From: Mesorhizobium huakuii
Lineage (GTDB): Bacteria > Pseudomonadota > Alphaproteobacteria > Rhizobiales > Rhizobiaceae
Direction of reading: 5' to 3'
DNA: 64,000 bases
Assembly (NCBI RefSeq): GCF_030160235.1
Contig: NZ_BSNY01000034.1
Span: 62,001-126,000 of the forward strand
How positions within the stretch are numbered: position 1 is the stretch's first letter; every line of letters starts with the position of its first letter. The translations under genes and the position numbers were made by a program. The notes under the pieces are model-generated. The model was not told the DNA's origin. It ran no database searches and worked only from the letters and a program-made list of their open reading frames with translations. Positions 44,457 through 54,016 of this stretch are shown piece after piece.

Positions 44457-46100
44457 TTATTCTTTCGAGACCGGGCCGACGAAGTTGCTGTCGAAGCTCG
44501 GACCGAGCGCGAAGCCCTTGAGGTTCTTGCGCAGCCCGGCCACTTCCAATTGCTGGTGGATGATGACGAACGGGCTGGTGTCGAGGATCTTCTGCTGCAG
44601 ATCCTTGTACATATCGGCGCGCTTGCCCGCATCCTTCTCCAGCAGTGCCGCTTCGGTTTCCTTGGTCAGGTCAGGAATGTCCCAGGAATTGCGCCAGGCG
44701 AGCGTGTGCGACTTGCCGGCATCCGAATTGTCGGGGTTGGAGGCGAAGGTCTGGGCGTTGGAGTTCGGATCGAAATAGTCCTGGCCCCAATTGCCGATGT
44801 AGATGTCATGGTTGCGGGCGCGGTACTTGGTCAGCGTCTGCTTGCCGTCGCCGGGAATGATCTCCAGCTTGATGCCGGCCTGGCCCAGTGTCTGCTGGAT
44901 CGATTCCGCCATGCCGGTGGTCGGCTGGCCGGTGCGTACGTCCATGGTGACGCTAAAGCCGTCGGCCAGGCCGGCCTTGGCCAGCAATTCCTTGGCCTTG
45001 GCAACGTCGAGCTTGAAGGGATTGGTGTCGATGGCGCCGAGATCGCCCTTGGGCAGGAACGACTGGTGGATTTCGCCGATACCCTTGAGGATGGTCGAGC
45101 TCAGCGCATCGTAGTCGACCAGGTATTTGAACGCCTGGCGAACCTCTGGCTTGGCGAGGTTCGGGTTCTTCTGGTTGAGGCTGATGTAGTAGACCGTGCC
45201 TTTCGGCGCGCTGGTGGTGGTGAGCTTGTCGTTCTTGGCGATGGCGTCGAGGTCGTTCGGCTCGAGGTTGCGGGCGACGTCGATGTCGCCGGCTTCGAGC
45301 GCCAGGCGCTGGGCCGAGCTTTCCTTCATGTTGCGGTAGATGACGCGGGCGAGCTTGGCCTTTTCGCCGTGATAGTTGTCGTTGCGCTCCATGACGACGG
45401 CTTCGTTGGCGCGCCATTCACGCAGCTTGTAGGCGCCGGAGCCGGCATAGCCGGTCTTCAGCCAGGCATTGCCGAAGTCGTTGTCCCATTTGTAGTCGGC
45501 GCTCGGCGTCACAGCGGCGACATGCTCCTTGACCAGCTTGGCGTCGACGATCGAGGCGACGGTGGCCGACAGGCAGTTCAGCACGAAGCTCGGCGCATAG
45601 GCCTTGTCGACGGTGAACTGGAATGTGGAGTCGTCGATTGCCTTGGCCTTTTCGGTCACGTTGTCGCCGCTGATGCCGAACTGGTCGATGATAAAGGCCG
45701 GGCTCTTGTCCAGCTTGACGGCGCGCTCGAACGAATAGGCGACGTCGGCGGCGGTGATCGGATTGCCCGAGGCGAATTTGAGGCCCGGCTTGAGCTTGAA
45801 AGTGTAGGTCAGGCCGTCGTCGGAAACGGTCCAGCTCTCCGCGAGATCCGGCTTGACCTTGGAGGTGTCGCTGAGGTCGAGGCGCACCAGCAGGTCATAG
45901 GTGTTGCCGGTGACTTCGGCGGTCGACAGCTCGAACGCCTCGCCCGGATCCATGGAGATGATGTCGTCGATCGCGAAGCCCTCGACCAGCGTGTCGGCGG
46001 GCGTGACCGCGAAGGCAGGTGCTGCGCCAATGAGCAACGCGGACACCGCCGCACCCGCAAGCAAGGCACGCGAGCGAAGAGCAAACTTTTCCATCATCAT
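44457..46100 (-). CDS. ABC importer substrate-binding protein (SBP_bac_5 family)
   Basis: A Sec signal (about 1-32, ending GAAPAFA) is followed by a roughly 515-residue cluster C binding protein: YDLLVRLD, DLAESWTVSDDGLTYTFKLKPGLKFASGNPITAADVAYSFERAV, GSGAYKLREW, YISLNQKNPNLAKPEVRQAF. Such proteins bind peptides, but also opines, nickel complexes or oligosaccharides, so the ligand is open. The gene is first in its five-gene operon. The three ATG codons at 46100, 46097 and 46094 are equally plausible starts. Confidence 0.94.
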   Translation of the reverse strand: MMMEKFALRSRALLAGAAVSALLIGAAPAFAVTPADTLVEGFAIDDIISMDPGEAFELSTAEVTGNTYDLLVRLDLSDTSKVKPDLAESWTVSDDGLTYTFKLKPGLKFASGNPITAADVAYSFERAVKLDKSPAFIIDQFGISGDNVTEKAKAIDDSTFQFTVDKAYAPSFVLNCLSATVASIVDAKLVKEHVAAVTPSADYKWDNDFGNAWLKTGYAGSGAYKLREWRANEAVVMERNDNYHGEKAKLARVIYRNMKESSAQRLALEAGDIDVARNLEPNDLDAIAKNDKLTTTSAPKGTVYYISLNQKNPNLAKPEVRQAFKYLVDYDALSSTILKGIGEIHQSFLPKGDLGAIDTNPFKLDVAKAKELLAKAGLADGFSVTMDVRTGQPTTGMAESIQQTLGQAGIKLEIIPGDGKQTLTKYRARNHDIYIGNWGQDYFDPNSNAQTFASNPDNSDAGKSHTLAWRNSWDIPDLTKETEAALLEKDAGKRADMYKDLQQKILDTSPFVIIHQQLEVAGLRKNLKGFALGPSFDSNFVGPVSKE

Positions 46101-46362
46101 GGTGATTGTTCCCTGTTTTGTGGTTTGTTGACCTGAGTTCCCGGCTCAGGATTGCAGAATTCTCGTCGGGGCCAGAGGACGGCCTCTAACCCCTTACCGT
46201 CGTGGTTTTTGTCCAATTGGTCAACAGCATATCCGGCCGCTTTGTGACGGGCAACGAGCATTTACAGCACGGGCCCATTGGAGCAGAACGGCGGGCAGCG
46301 CGTCGACGCACGGGCCAGCCAATCGAGGCCGCCGAACAAGAAAAATCTGTTAATTTCTTGAG

Positions 46363-47610
46363 TTATTTCAGCGTGGCGACCAGGCCGGCATCAGGAAAGC
46401 AGGTCGCAGCCTGGCCATTCTTGGCCTGCCACTTGCCGATCGAACGGCGGGTCTTGAAGCCCGGCAGGCCGTCGGAGGTGCCGACATCATAGCCCTTGGC
46501 TTCCAGCGCCCGTTGCAGGGCGGCGATGTCGGAGCGGTGGAGATCGCCGACCGGACCCCAGCCGCCGGAAAAATTCTGGTCGCCATGCACAATGCGGTCG
46601 GCACCGTGGCCGATGAACAGCGCGTAGAGATCGCTGGTGTTGTATTCCTTCAGCACATAGAAATTGGGGGTGGCGATGAAAGCCGGCCCGCTGCGGCCGG
46701 CCGGCATCAGCAGAAAGCCCTCCGCCTTCAGTTCGCTCGGCGGAAACGGCTTGCCGCCGACGCGCTTGATGCCCATGCCAGCCCATTCAGATATCTTCTT
46801 GCCCTGATCGGGACCTTCCAGCGAGCAGGAGACACTCTCGGGCACGGTCACCTCGAAACCCCAGCCGCGTCCCCTCACCCAGCCATAATGGACGAGATAG
46901 TTGGCTATCGAAGCGAGCACATCAGGCGTCGAGTTCCAGATGTCGACGCGGCCGTCGCCGTCGAAATCCACGGCATGCTTGAGGAACGAGGTCGGCATGA
47001 ATTGCGGCTGGCCGAGCGCACCGGCCCAGGACGATTTCATCGCGCCGACCGGGGCAAGGCCGCGTTGGACGATTTCCAGCGCGGCCAAAAGCTCGGTGCG
47101 GAAGAAATCCTTCTTGGTCGACATGAACGCCTTGGTGCCGAGAACCTCGAAGGCGTCGTAAGGCATCTTTGCCGCGCCGAAGCCGGTCTCACGCCCCCAG
47201 ATCGCCAGAAGGATCTCGCCGGGCACGCCGTAGCGTTTTTCGATTGCGGCAAGCGTCCTCGCGTTGGTTGCTTCGCGCGCGCGTCCGCCTGACGTCACCG
47301 CGCGAACCGTCTTCTCGGCGAAATAAGCGCCAGGCGAGCCGAACTCGGCCTGATGCTGCTTCTGCGGCGTCTTCGGCTTCTCGCCGGGCATGACGAGGTC
47401 GGGCAGCTTCAGATTGGGCTTTATGCCGTCGAAGGCAGCGTCAAAGGTCTGCTTGGATATGCCTTTGGCCTTGGCCTCGGGCCAGAGATCGTTCTGCAGC
47501 CAGGCGTGGAACTGGTCGTCGATCTTGGCGGCCGAGGCGGGCGTGGCGATGAGGATACCGAGAAGCGTCGCGACAAAGGCGAAGGAGATTGTGCGAAGGA
47601 ATGCGGTCAT
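46363..47610 (-). CDS. Lytic murein transglycosylase (MltB/SLT_2 type) with peptidoglycan-binding domain
   Basis: After a Sec signal (MTAFLRTISFAFVATLLGILIATPASA) comes an MltB-like catalytic domain (about 30-330). It has the catalytic glutamate in LLAIWGRETGFG and the motifs FRTELLAALEIVQRG, MKSSWAGALGQPQFMPTSFLK and DFDGDGRVDIWNS. A C-terminal peptidoglycan-binding domain follows (about 350-415, IAALQRALEAKGYDVGTSDGLPG). It cleaves the MurNAc-GlcNAc bond to leave 1,6-anhydroMurNAc. I start at the ATG at 47610; another at 47622 and a TTG overlapping the recR stop are in frame. Confidence 0.92.
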   Translation of the reverse strand: MTAFLRTISFAFVATLLGILIATPASAAKIDDQFHAWLQNDLWPEAKAKGISKQTFDAAFDGIKPNLKLPDLVMPGEKPKTPQKQHQAEFGSPGAYFAEKTVRAVTSGGRAREATNARTLAAIEKRYGVPGEILLAIWGRETGFGAAKMPYDAFEVLGTKAFMSTKKDFFRTELLAALEIVQRGLAPVGAMKSSWAGALGQPQFMPTSFLKHAVDFDGDGRVDIWNSTPDVLASIANYLVHYGWVRGRGWGFEVTVPESVSCSLEGPDQGKKISEWAGMGIKRVGGKPFPPSELKAEGFLLMPAGRSGPAFIATPNFYVLKEYNTSDLYALFIGHGADRIVHGDQNFSGGWGPVGDLHRSDIAALQRALEAKGYDVGTSDGLPGFKTRRSIGKWQAKNGQAATCFPDAGLVATLK

Positions 47611-47636
47611 CTCGGCAAACATCCCCGCCAATTGCG

Positions 47637-48242
47637 TCAAAACGCCGTCCGCGAGCGCAGTGCGGCGGCGAGCGTGCCTTCATCGAGATAGTCGAGTTCG
47701 CCGCCGACCGGCACGCCATGCGCCAGCCTTGTCACCTTGATGTCGAAGCCGGACAGCTGGTCGGTGAGGTAGTGCGCCGTGGTCTGGCCCTCGACCGTTG
47801 CGTTGACGGCGAGGATGATTTCCTTGACCTCGCCGCCGGCGACGCGGTCGATCAGCGAGCGGATGTTGAGCTGATCGGGGCCGACACCGTCGAGCGGCGA
47901 CAGCGTGCCGCCGAGCACATGGTAGCGCACGTTCATCGCGGCTGCCCGCTCCAGCGCCCAGAGATCCGAGACATCCTCGACGACGATCAGCGTGGCGGCG
48001 TCGCGGCGCGGATCGGTGCAGATCATGCAAGGGTCGGATGTGTCGACATTGCCGCAAGTGGAACAGATGCGCACCTTGTCGGCCGCCTCGCCCATGGCGG
48101 CGGCGAGCGGCGACAGCAGCTGTTCCTTCTTCTTGATCAGATGCAGGGCGGCGCGCCTGGCCGAACGGGGCCCGAGCCCCGGCACCTTGGCCAGGAGCTG
48201 GATCAGGCGTTCGATCTCTGGACCGGCGATTCGCTTGGACAT
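47637..48242 (-). CDS. recR: Recombination protein RecR
   Basis: RecR, with RecF/RecO, loads RecA onto gapped DNA. The 201-residue protein has the helix-hairpin-helix region ([20 protein letters not shown]), the four-cysteine zinc site ([16 protein letters not shown]) and a Toprim domain ([31 protein letters not shown]). It normally follows dnaX-ybaB; here two genes lie between ybaB and recR. Confidence 0.97.
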   Translation of the reverse strand: MSKRIAGPEIERLIQLLAKVPGLGPRSARRAALHLIKKKEQLLSPLAAAMGEAADKVRICSTCGNVDTSDPCMICTDPRRDAATLIVVEDVSDLWALERAAAMNVRYHVLGGTLSPLDGVGPDQLNIRSLIDRVAGGEVKEIILAVNATVEGQTTAHYLTDQLSGFDIKVTRLAHGVPVGGELDYLDEGTLAAALRSRTAF

Positions 48243-48333
48243 CGCCCTGATCTAGGATTTTTCGGAGCGCTTTGGAACATCCCGCGTTCGTGCATGGTCG
48301 CCATACTGCCACGCCAAGCGTTGGCGATGCGAA

Positions 48334-49335
48334 TCAGTTGACCTCGAGCGGTCGGCTCTGGCTGGCGATCATCGCACCGATGGCGTCGGTGTTCTCAGGC
48401 GTCGACTGGAACCCCATCGCCGCCTCTTGCGGCGCACCCTGAACCGAGGAAATGACGCGGCTGTTCAAGGTTCCGCCGAAACGGGCGGCATCCGGCTCTT
48501 CCATCGGCTCCTGCATCGCGACCATTGTCGGCTTCACGGTCACGCGCGCCGACTTCGCCGTGGGCGCGGCGGCCGCGGTCACATAGGTCTCTTGAACTGG
48601 GGTCTCTTGAACCGGGGCGGCCTTGGTCCTGGGCTGACGGGCCGGTTCCGCGGCGGCGGTCATGAAGACCTGCTGCGCCGGAGCGGTGCGGGACGTTTTG
48701 GCCGGGCGCGCTGGCTCCGCCGAGGCGACCATCGTCACCGGCGCGGCAGGCTTCACAGTTTCAGGCGCCACGGAGGCAACCATCGGCTCATCGGGCAGCG
48801 GCTGCCAGTTGCGGCCGCGCTTCTCGTAGAAGGCATTGCCACCGGCAACCATGGTGTAGTGCATGTTCTTGTAGGGGAAGCGCAGGCCGGCGGTGTGGAA
48901 ATACATCGTATTCTTGAGCTTGGCCTTGCGCTCGCCCTTGAGCACGGCGTCGGCCGCTTCCTCGACATCGGGCATGGCGCGCGAATTCATCGGCCTGGTC
49001 ATGACGCCCGGCGCGAACTGCCCCGGCTCGCCGACCACCTGGCAGATGGTGCTGCCGTGGTTGCCGGAGCGCAGCCGGTTCATCACCACCGTGCCGACAG
49101 CGATCATGCCATCGCGGCTCGAGCGGTTGGATTCGAAGAACATCGCCCTTTCCAGGCACTCCCTGTCCTTCGGCGAGTGGCTGGAGGCGCGCGACGTCAG
49201 GAAACTCGGTGTGATGGCATCGGTCAGGCCTGCAACGGACATGCCGTGCGAAGTGGTCTGGCTGCAGGCAGCCAAAAACAGGGGAGACGTAATGACGCCG
49301 AGCAACAGCGGCGTCTTCCATCGCGTAACGATCAA
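48334..49335 (-). CDS. Lipoprotein cell-wall hydrolase (SleB/Hydrolase_2 type) with low-complexity tail
   Basis: The N-terminus is a lipoprotein signal (LLLGVITSPLFLAAC, Cys about residue 24). A cell-wall hydrolase domain similar to SleB follows (about 55-180): ECLERAMFFESNRSSRDGMIAVGTVVMNR, with the likely catalytic glutamate, then CQVVGEPGQFAPG and YFHTAGLRFPY. The C-terminal about 150 residues are Ala/Pro/Val-rich, with near-repeats such as PVQET-PVQET and VASAEPAR, probably a disordered linker. It likely cleaves peptidoglycan in the periplasm. It shares no operon overlap with recR (91 bp gap). Confidence 0.85.
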   Translation of the reverse strand: MIVTRWKTPLLLGVITSPLFLAACSQTTSHGMSVAGLTDAITPSFLTSRASSHSPKDRECLERAMFFESNRSSRDGMIAVGTVVMNRLRSGNHGSTICQVVGEPGQFAPGVMTRPMNSRAMPDVEEAADAVLKGERKAKLKNTMYFHTAGLRFPYKNMHYTMVAGGNAFYEKRGRNWQPLPDEPMVASVAPETVKPAAPVTMVASAEPARPAKTSRTAPAQQVFMTAAAEPARQPRTKAAPVQETPVQETYVTAAAAPTAKSARVTVKPTMVAMQEPMEEPDAARFGGTLNSRVISSVQGAPQEAAMGFQSTPENTDAIGAMIASQSRPLEVN

Positions 49336-49564
49336 CAGGTTACCCTCTCACTTCGATGCCCGCCCCCAGGCTGCGGCAAGAATGAGACACTTTCGGGCAA
49401 AATGATGGCCAAAACGTTATTAACCACGTACTGTTGCTGAAAAGGCACAATTTTGAGCTTTTCCAGATAGATCGAGCCGTCATTTCACAAAAGCGATAAC
49501 CGCTTTCTCTTGGTTTCGCCGCAATTGCTGAGGGGAAAATCGCGCTGCGTTTTTCCGGGAATCG

Positions 49565-49972
49565 CTACCGCCCGGCCGCAATCGCCGCCGGCTGGCCAGG
49601 CTCGAGCTCCTCGACTTTCTCCGAAAACAGGCCGCGCCTGAGAAACAGCGCCCGCGCATCCCTGGCCGCCGGCGCGATCTTTCCCGGCCAGTCGCTGTCG
49701 ATGAATTCGGCCTTGGTGAAATCGGTATTTGTTTCGGAGGCCGCCTCGAGGAATTCGGCGATCTCCAATACGACAGCGCGCTCGTCCTTCGAAAGCGCCG
49801 ACGTGCCGGCCTCTATCGACGGGCGATGCACGAAATCCTCGAACAGGTAGAAGTAGCCCTTGATACCGACAATATCGACGCCGGCATCGCAATCGGCGAG
49901 GATTTCCAGAATCTCGTAGATCCTGTTGCGGATACGCTGCTCGATCAGTCTTTCGGACGGCTCTTCGGTCAT
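49565..49972 (-). CDS. Uncharacterised acidic protein (135 aa)
   Basis: The protein starts MTEEPSERLIEQRIRNRIYEILEILA and contains GIKGYFYLFEDFVHRPS, LSKDERAVVLEIAEFLEAAS and DSDWPGKIAPAARDARALF. It is soluble, acidic and mostly helical by composition, with no signal peptide. I do not recognise its family. I start at the ATG at 49972; residues further upstream would be encoded by a palindromic repeat. It lies downstream of ybaB on the same strand, separated from it by that repeat. Confidence 0.75.
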   Translation of the reverse strand: MTEEPSERLIEQRIRNRIYEILEILADCDAGVDIVGIKGYFYLFEDFVHRPSIEAGTSALSKDERAVVLEIAEFLEAASETNTDFTKAEFIDSDWPGKIAPAARDARALFLRRGLFSEKVEELEPGQPAAIAAGR

Positions 49973-49998
49973 GGCGCATCGCCGCTGGGTTCGACTTT

Positions 49999-50048
49999 CA
50001 TGCATGCCACTGCCCCAAACCGCTGCACGGTTTTGGGCGAGATGCATC
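49999..50048. repeat. Palindromic intergenic repeat, copy C
   Basis: Outer segments CATGCATG and GATGCATC and an inner near-perfect pair (CCCCAAACCG with CGGTTTTGGG) form a stem-loop with a short CTGCA loop. On the minus strand it begins inside the TGA stop codon of ybaB, exactly as copy B does at miaB. Confidence 0.75.
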
Positions 50049-50370
50049 AGAACGGCAGTTTCATTCCCGGCGGGATCGGCAGGCCTGCGGTCAGCGCCTT
50101 GGTCTTTTCCTGCATGATCTGCTCGACCTTGGCCTTGGCGTCATTGTGGGCGGCCAGAATCAGGTCCTCGAGTATCTCGACCTCATCCTCCTTGAACAAA
50201 GACGGGTCGATCTTCAGCGACTTCATGTCGAACTTGCCGCTCAAGGTGACGCTGACCAGGCCGCCGCCGGCCTGGCCGACGGATTCGACAGTGGCGATCT
50301 CATCCTGCATGGCCTGGAACTTGGCCTGCATTTCCTTCGCCTTGCCCATCAGGCCGAGAAGATCTTTCAT
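50047..50370 (-). CDS. ybaB: YbaB/EbfC-family nucleoid-associated protein
   Basis: This 107-residue protein starts [27 protein letters not shown] and has the family's [22 protein letters not shown] and [12 protein letters not shown]. Dimers bind DNA and are thought to act as nucleoid proteins or recombination accessories. The ATG at 50370 has an AAGGAT ribosome site. It follows dnaX by 22 bp, the conserved arrangement. Confidence 0.95.
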   Translation of the reverse strand: MKDLLGLMGKAKEMQAKFQAMQDEIATVESVGQAGGGLVSVTLSGKFDMKSLKIDPSLFKEDEVEILEDLILAAHNDAKAKVEQIMQEKTKALTAGLPIPPGMKLPF

Positions 50371-50392
50371 GGTCCGATCCTTGTCTTGGTTA

Positions 50393-52210
50393 TCAGGTCT
50401 CGTCGTCATCCGCTGGCGGCTCGACCGGCACTTCGGCTTCGGTCGTGTCCACCTCCGGCGCGTCGGGAATGCGCACATCGATGATCTTGGCGCCGGGAAA
50501 GCGCGCCAGGATGGCGGCGACAGTCGGATCGCTCTTGGCATCGAGGAAGGCGTTTTCGCGCCTGGTCGATTCCATTTCGGCCAGTGTCTGGCCGCCCTCT
50601 TCCTTCGACAGCGACACCAGCCAGTTGCGTCCGGTCCAGGCGCGCAGTTTCGTCGTCAAATCGTTGAGCAGCAGCTTGGGCGCATCGTCGGTCAGGCTGA
50701 CGTCGATGCGGCCGGGCTCGAAGCGCACGGGGCGGATGCAACGCTTGACCAGCACCTTGAATGCGATGTCGCGCTGCGCGTCGGCAAGGGCAACAATGTC
50801 GGCCAGCGACCTGACCGGCACCTGCTGCGGCTCGGACACCGGCGTGGGCGGCGCGACGAAGGCGGCCGGCGCGGGCGCGGCCTCGACCAGCCGCATGGTT
50901 TGCGCGCCACCGGACCCGGATGGCATGCGCGCCTGCGCCACCGCGCTAGCCCCACCGCCATTGCCAGGACCGGCAGGCGCGCCGTTCGGGCGCGAAGCGC
51001 TATTTTGAACTGTTGTTGCCCCGTCCAGTGATCGCAGCGCCTCGTCCAGCGTCGGCAGGTCGGCGGCGTGCGCCAGCCGGATCAGCACCATTTCGGCGGC
51101 GCTGACCGGCCGGTTGGAGGACTGCACCTCGGGAATGCCCTTGAGCAGCATCTGCCAGGTGCGTGACAGCACGCGGACCGACAGCGCCCTTGCGAAATCG
51201 GCGCCGCGCTGGCGCTCGTCCTGCGACAGCGAAGCATCGTCCATGGCGGTCGGCACGAAACGCAACCGGGTGACGAGATGGTTGAACTCGGCAAGATCGG
51301 TGAGCACGGCGGCCGGATCGGCGCCGGTGTCGTATTGGGTGCGGAACTCGGCGAGTGCCGCCGCCACGTCGCCCTTCATCACATGTTCGAACAGATCGAC
51401 GATGCGGGCGCGGTCGGCCAGGCCCAGCATGGTCCGCACCGCGTCGGCGCTGACGGCGCCGGCGCCATGCGCGATCGCCTGATCGAGGATGGAGAGCGAA
51501 TCGCGGGCCGAGCCTTCCGCCGCGCGCGCGATCATAGCCAGCGCGTCGTCGTCGACCGAAATGCCTTCCTTGGCGGCGATCGAGGAGAGGTGCGCGACCA
51601 GCGCGCCGGCGTCGATGCGCCTGAGGTCAAAACGCTGGCAGCGCGACAGGACGGTGATCGGAACCTTACGGATTTCGGTGGTGGCGAAAATGAACTTGAC
51701 GTGCGGCGGCGGCTCTTCCAGCGTTTTCAGCAGGCCGTTGAAGGCCTGCGTCGACAGCATGTGCACTTCGTCGATGATGTAGACCTTGTAGCGGGCCGAG
51801 ACCGGCGCGTAACGCACGCGCTCGATGATGTCCCTGATGTCGTCGATGCCGGTGTGCGAGGCGGCATCCATCTCGATGACGTCGACATGGCGGCCTTCCA
51901 TGATCGCCTGGCAATGCTCGCCGAGCACGGCGAGGTCGACGGAAGGCTGGTCGACGGTCGGAGTCTTGTAGTTCAGCGCCCGCGCCAGGATGCGCGCCGT
52001 GGTGGTCTTGCCGACACCGCGCACGCCGGTCAGCATCCAGGCCTGGGCAATGCGGCCGGAGGCAAAGGCGTTGGTGAGGGTGCGCACCATCGGCTCCTGG
52101 CCAACCAGCTCGGAAAAGTTCGAGGGACGGTATTTGCGCGCCAGCACGCGGTAGGCAGCGGCCTTTCCATCCTCCGGGCCTTTTGGCCCCGAATTTCCGG
52201 CTTCGCTCAT
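50393..52210 (-). CDS. dnaX: DNA polymerase III subunits gamma/tau
   Basis: DnaX is the clamp-loader ATPase and tethers the polymerases. It shows [25 protein letters not shown], Walker [20 protein letters not shown], Walker [11 protein letters not shown], and sensor [24 protein letters not shown]; domain III follows, then a low-complexity linker (about 385-450) and a C-terminal domain. The zinc module that normally has four cysteines keeps only one ([14 protein letters not shown]). I start at the ATG at 52210; a TTG at 52228 is also in frame. I saw no obvious slippery A or T run, but did not scan exhaustively. Confidence 0.96.
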   Translation of the reverse strand: MSEAGNSGPKGPEDGKAAAYRVLARKYRPSNFSELVGQEPMVRTLTNAFASGRIAQAWMLTGVRGVGKTTTARILARALNYKTPTVDQPSVDLAVLGEHCQAIMEGRHVDVIEMDAASHTGIDDIRDIIERVRYAPVSARYKVYIIDEVHMLSTQAFNGLLKTLEEPPPHVKFIFATTEIRKVPITVLSRCQRFDLRRIDAGALVAHLSSIAAKEGISVDDDALAMIARAAEGSARDSLSILDQAIAHGAGAVSADAVRTMLGLADRARIVDLFEHVMKGDVAAALAEFRTQYDTGADPAAVLTDLAEFNHLVTRLRFVPTAMDDASLSQDERQRGADFARALSVRVLSRTWQMLLKGIPEVQSSNRPVSAAEMVLIRLAHAADLPTLDEALRSLDGATTVQNSASRPNGAPAGPGNGGGASAVAQARMPSGSGGAQTMRLVEAAPAPAAFVAPPTPVSEPQQVPVRSLADIVALADAQRDIAFKVLVKRCIRPVRFEPGRIDVSLTDDAPKLLLNDLTTKLRAWTGRNWLVSLSKEEGGQTLAEMESTRRENAFLDAKSDPTVAAILARFPGAKIIDVRIPDAPEVDTTEAEVPVEPPADDDET

Positions 52211-52315
52211 TCGCCCGTTAAGCTCCAAAAGGCCGCGCCCAAAGGCGCCGATTCCTGCGCATAGTCTCGCCCGCGCTGCAATGCGTCGTCAATGTCGCGA
52301 GGAGGGCCGATGAGG

Positions 52316-52413
52316 TGGGAGGCTGGAACAATGACCCGTTCCGGGCTCGTTAGGGCTGCTTCCTTCCGGACCTGACCCGGTTGGCGAGTGGATCGTCCAC
52401 CACCAACCTCCCG
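52316..52413 (-). ncRNA. ffs: Signal recognition particle RNA (4.5S, small bacterial type)
   Basis: On the minus strand the universal SRP RNA core is present: GGTCAGGTCCGGAAGGAAG followed by CAGCC, which makes the GGAA tetraloop and the symmetric and asymmetric internal loops bound by Ffh. The ends (GGGAGG at the 5' end, CCTCCC at the 3' end) pair to close a hairpin of about 97 nt. It lies about 105 bp upstream of dnaX on the same strand. Exact mature ends are estimated from the closing stem. Confidence 0.93.
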
Positions 52414-52555
52414 CTGTCCATATCGGCAATTGCGCGACGAAATGCAAGAGCGCAGGCAAATCGGCGCGATCGCACAAGAGATTCACTTGCAGCCCCGATG
52501 CAGCCGCTTTAGCGTTCATGGCTTGAAGAAACCAAGAAAAGCAAGGGAAACGCCG

Positions 52556-52975
52556 ATGCTGCCGGGCCTGAAGGCCGGATTCACGCTGGATGCCCGGCTG
52601 GAGGCCGACAGTGAGCAGTTGATGTGGCTTGGGCTGTGCGAATTGCGGGTGATGAACGATCGCCGCTGGCCATGGCTGGTCTTGGTGCCGCAGCGGCCGG
52701 GCGCGGAAGAAATCCACGACATGACGCCGCTCGACCAGGCGATGCTGACCTTCGAGACCAATATGGTGGCACAGGCGCTGAAGAAAGTGAGCGGCTGCAC
52801 CAAGATCAACACCGGCGCGCTCGGCAATATCGTGCGCCAACTGCATATCCATATCGTCGCTCGGTCCGAAGGCGACCCCGGCTGGCCCGGCCCGGTGTGG
52901 GGGTATGGCCTGCGCGAGCCGTATCAACCTTCCGATCTGCGCCGGTTTGCCGAAACGATAAGGGCGGCGCTATAA
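52556..52975 (+). CDS. HIT-family protein (histidine triad variant)
   Basis: This 139-residue HIT-domain protein starts MLPGLKAGFTLDARLEAD and has the family core LVLVPQRPGAEEIHDM, INTGALGNIVRQLHIHIVAR and WPGPVWG. The triad reads QLHIHIV, so the first histidine of the usual HxHxH is glutamine and the central, catalytic-type histidine is kept. HIT proteins hydrolyse or transfer nucleotides; the substrate is not known. I start at the ATG at 52556, with an AAGGGAA ribosome site. It is upstream of nudC on the same strand (72 bp). Confidence 0.85.
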   Translation: MLPGLKAGFTLDARLEADSEQLMWLGLCELRVMNDRRWPWLVLVPQRPGAEEIHDMTPLDQAMLTFETNMVAQALKKVSGCTKINTGALGNIVRQLHIHIVARSEGDPGWPGPVWGYGLREPYQPSDLRRFAETIRAAL

Positions 52976-53047
52976 GCCTTCCCCGGTGTTCATCCGAAAA
53001 ACACATCCATCCCCAGGCATGTCCATCCCAAAGGCATCAGAGTCCGC

Positions 53048-53995
53048 ATGAGCTTCCGCCTGTTTGACGCGCCCTTGCGCGAGCCGAGCCAATTCGTCGG
53101 CTTTGCCGGCAACACGATCGACCGGCAATCCGAGAACCGCGCCGACGATTCGGTCGACAAGGCGCTTGCGGATCCGACGACGCGGCTGCTTTTGATGAAT
53201 GGCGGCCGGCTCCACCTGAAGCTTGGAACAAGCGGCAGTCTCGATCCCTGGTTCGACGCCGCCGGGAGCGAGCCCTTCAAGCCGTCCTTCGCCGGAACTG
53301 TGCTGCTCGGCTTTTCCGAACAGGGGCCGGTGCTGGCGACGCCCGTCGGAATCGAAGCCGAACACCTGCCCGAGACCGTCAAGGCGATCGACTACCGGTC
53401 CGTCTACATGCAAGGGCTGATCGACGACGCTGCCGCCGGCGCGATGGCGCAAGGAGCGGCCCTGCTCGCCTGGCACGCCAGCCATCGTTTCTGCAGCAAA
53501 TGCGGCACGCAATCGCAAATGCGGGCCGGCGGCTACAAGCGCCATTGCCCGAATTGCGGCACCGAACATTTTCCGCGTACCGACCCGGTGGCGATCATGC
53601 TGACGGCGACGCGGGAAAAATGCCTGCTCGGGCGTGGCCGGCATTTCGCGCCGGGCATGTATTCGGCGCTTGCCGGCTTCATCGAACCGGGCGAGACGAT
53701 CGAGGCGGCGGTGCGCCGCGAAACGCTGGAGGAGGCCGGCATCCGGCTCGGCCGCGTGGTCTACCATGCCAGCCAGCCCTGGCCGTTCCCCTATTCGCTG
53801 ATGATCGGCTGCTTCGGCGAGCCGCTCAATGAAGACATCCAGGCCGATCTCAACGAGCTGGAGGACTGCCGCTGGTTCGGCCGCGACGAGGTGCGCCTGA
53901 TGCTGGCCAGGGAGCATGCCGACAATCTGGTCACGCCGCCGAAAGGGGCGATCGCGCACCACCTCATCCGCGCCTGGGTCGACAGCGAATACTGA
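53048..53995 (+). CDS. nudC: NAD+ diphosphatase / NAD-capped RNA hydrolase NudC
   Basis: NudC cleaves NADH to NMNH and AMP and removes NAD caps from RNA. The sequence has an N-terminal domain (1-130), a four-cysteine zinc ribbon (CSKCGTQ and CPNCGTE, about 156-178), the Nudix box (GFIEPGETIEAAVRRETLEE, then AGI) and the NudC-specific motif SQPWPFPYSLM. At 315 residues it resembles other alphaproteobacterial NudC proteins. It is followed 21 bp later by a Dabb-domain gene. Confidence 0.95.
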   Translation: MSFRLFDAPLREPSQFVGFAGNTIDRQSENRADDSVDKALADPTTRLLLMNGGRLHLKLGTSGSLDPWFDAAGSEPFKPSFAGTVLLGFSEQGPVLATPVGIEAEHLPETVKAIDYRSVYMQGLIDDAAAGAMAQGAALLAWHASHRFCSKCGTQSQMRAGGYKRHCPNCGTEHFPRTDPVAIMLTATREKCLLGRGRHFAPGMYSALAGFIEPGETIEAAVRRETLEEAGIRLGRVVYHASQPWPFPYSLMIGCFGEPLNEDIQADLNELEDCRWFGRDEVRLMLAREHADNLVTPPKGAIAHHLIRAWVDSEY

Positions 53996-54016
53996 AAGTC
54001 ATTGCAGGAGAGACAA

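Noticed and set aside
43632-46136. An 834-codon open frame opposite the OppB-like and binding-protein genes
   Set aside because: It crosses two well-supported genes and their junction on the other strand and has compositional bias only.
49400-49450. A CtrA-like half site (TTAACCAC) upstream of the cell-wall hydrolase
   Set aside because: It matches the TTAACCAT half site at 7 of 8 positions but there is no properly spaced second half, so chance is a sufficient explanation.
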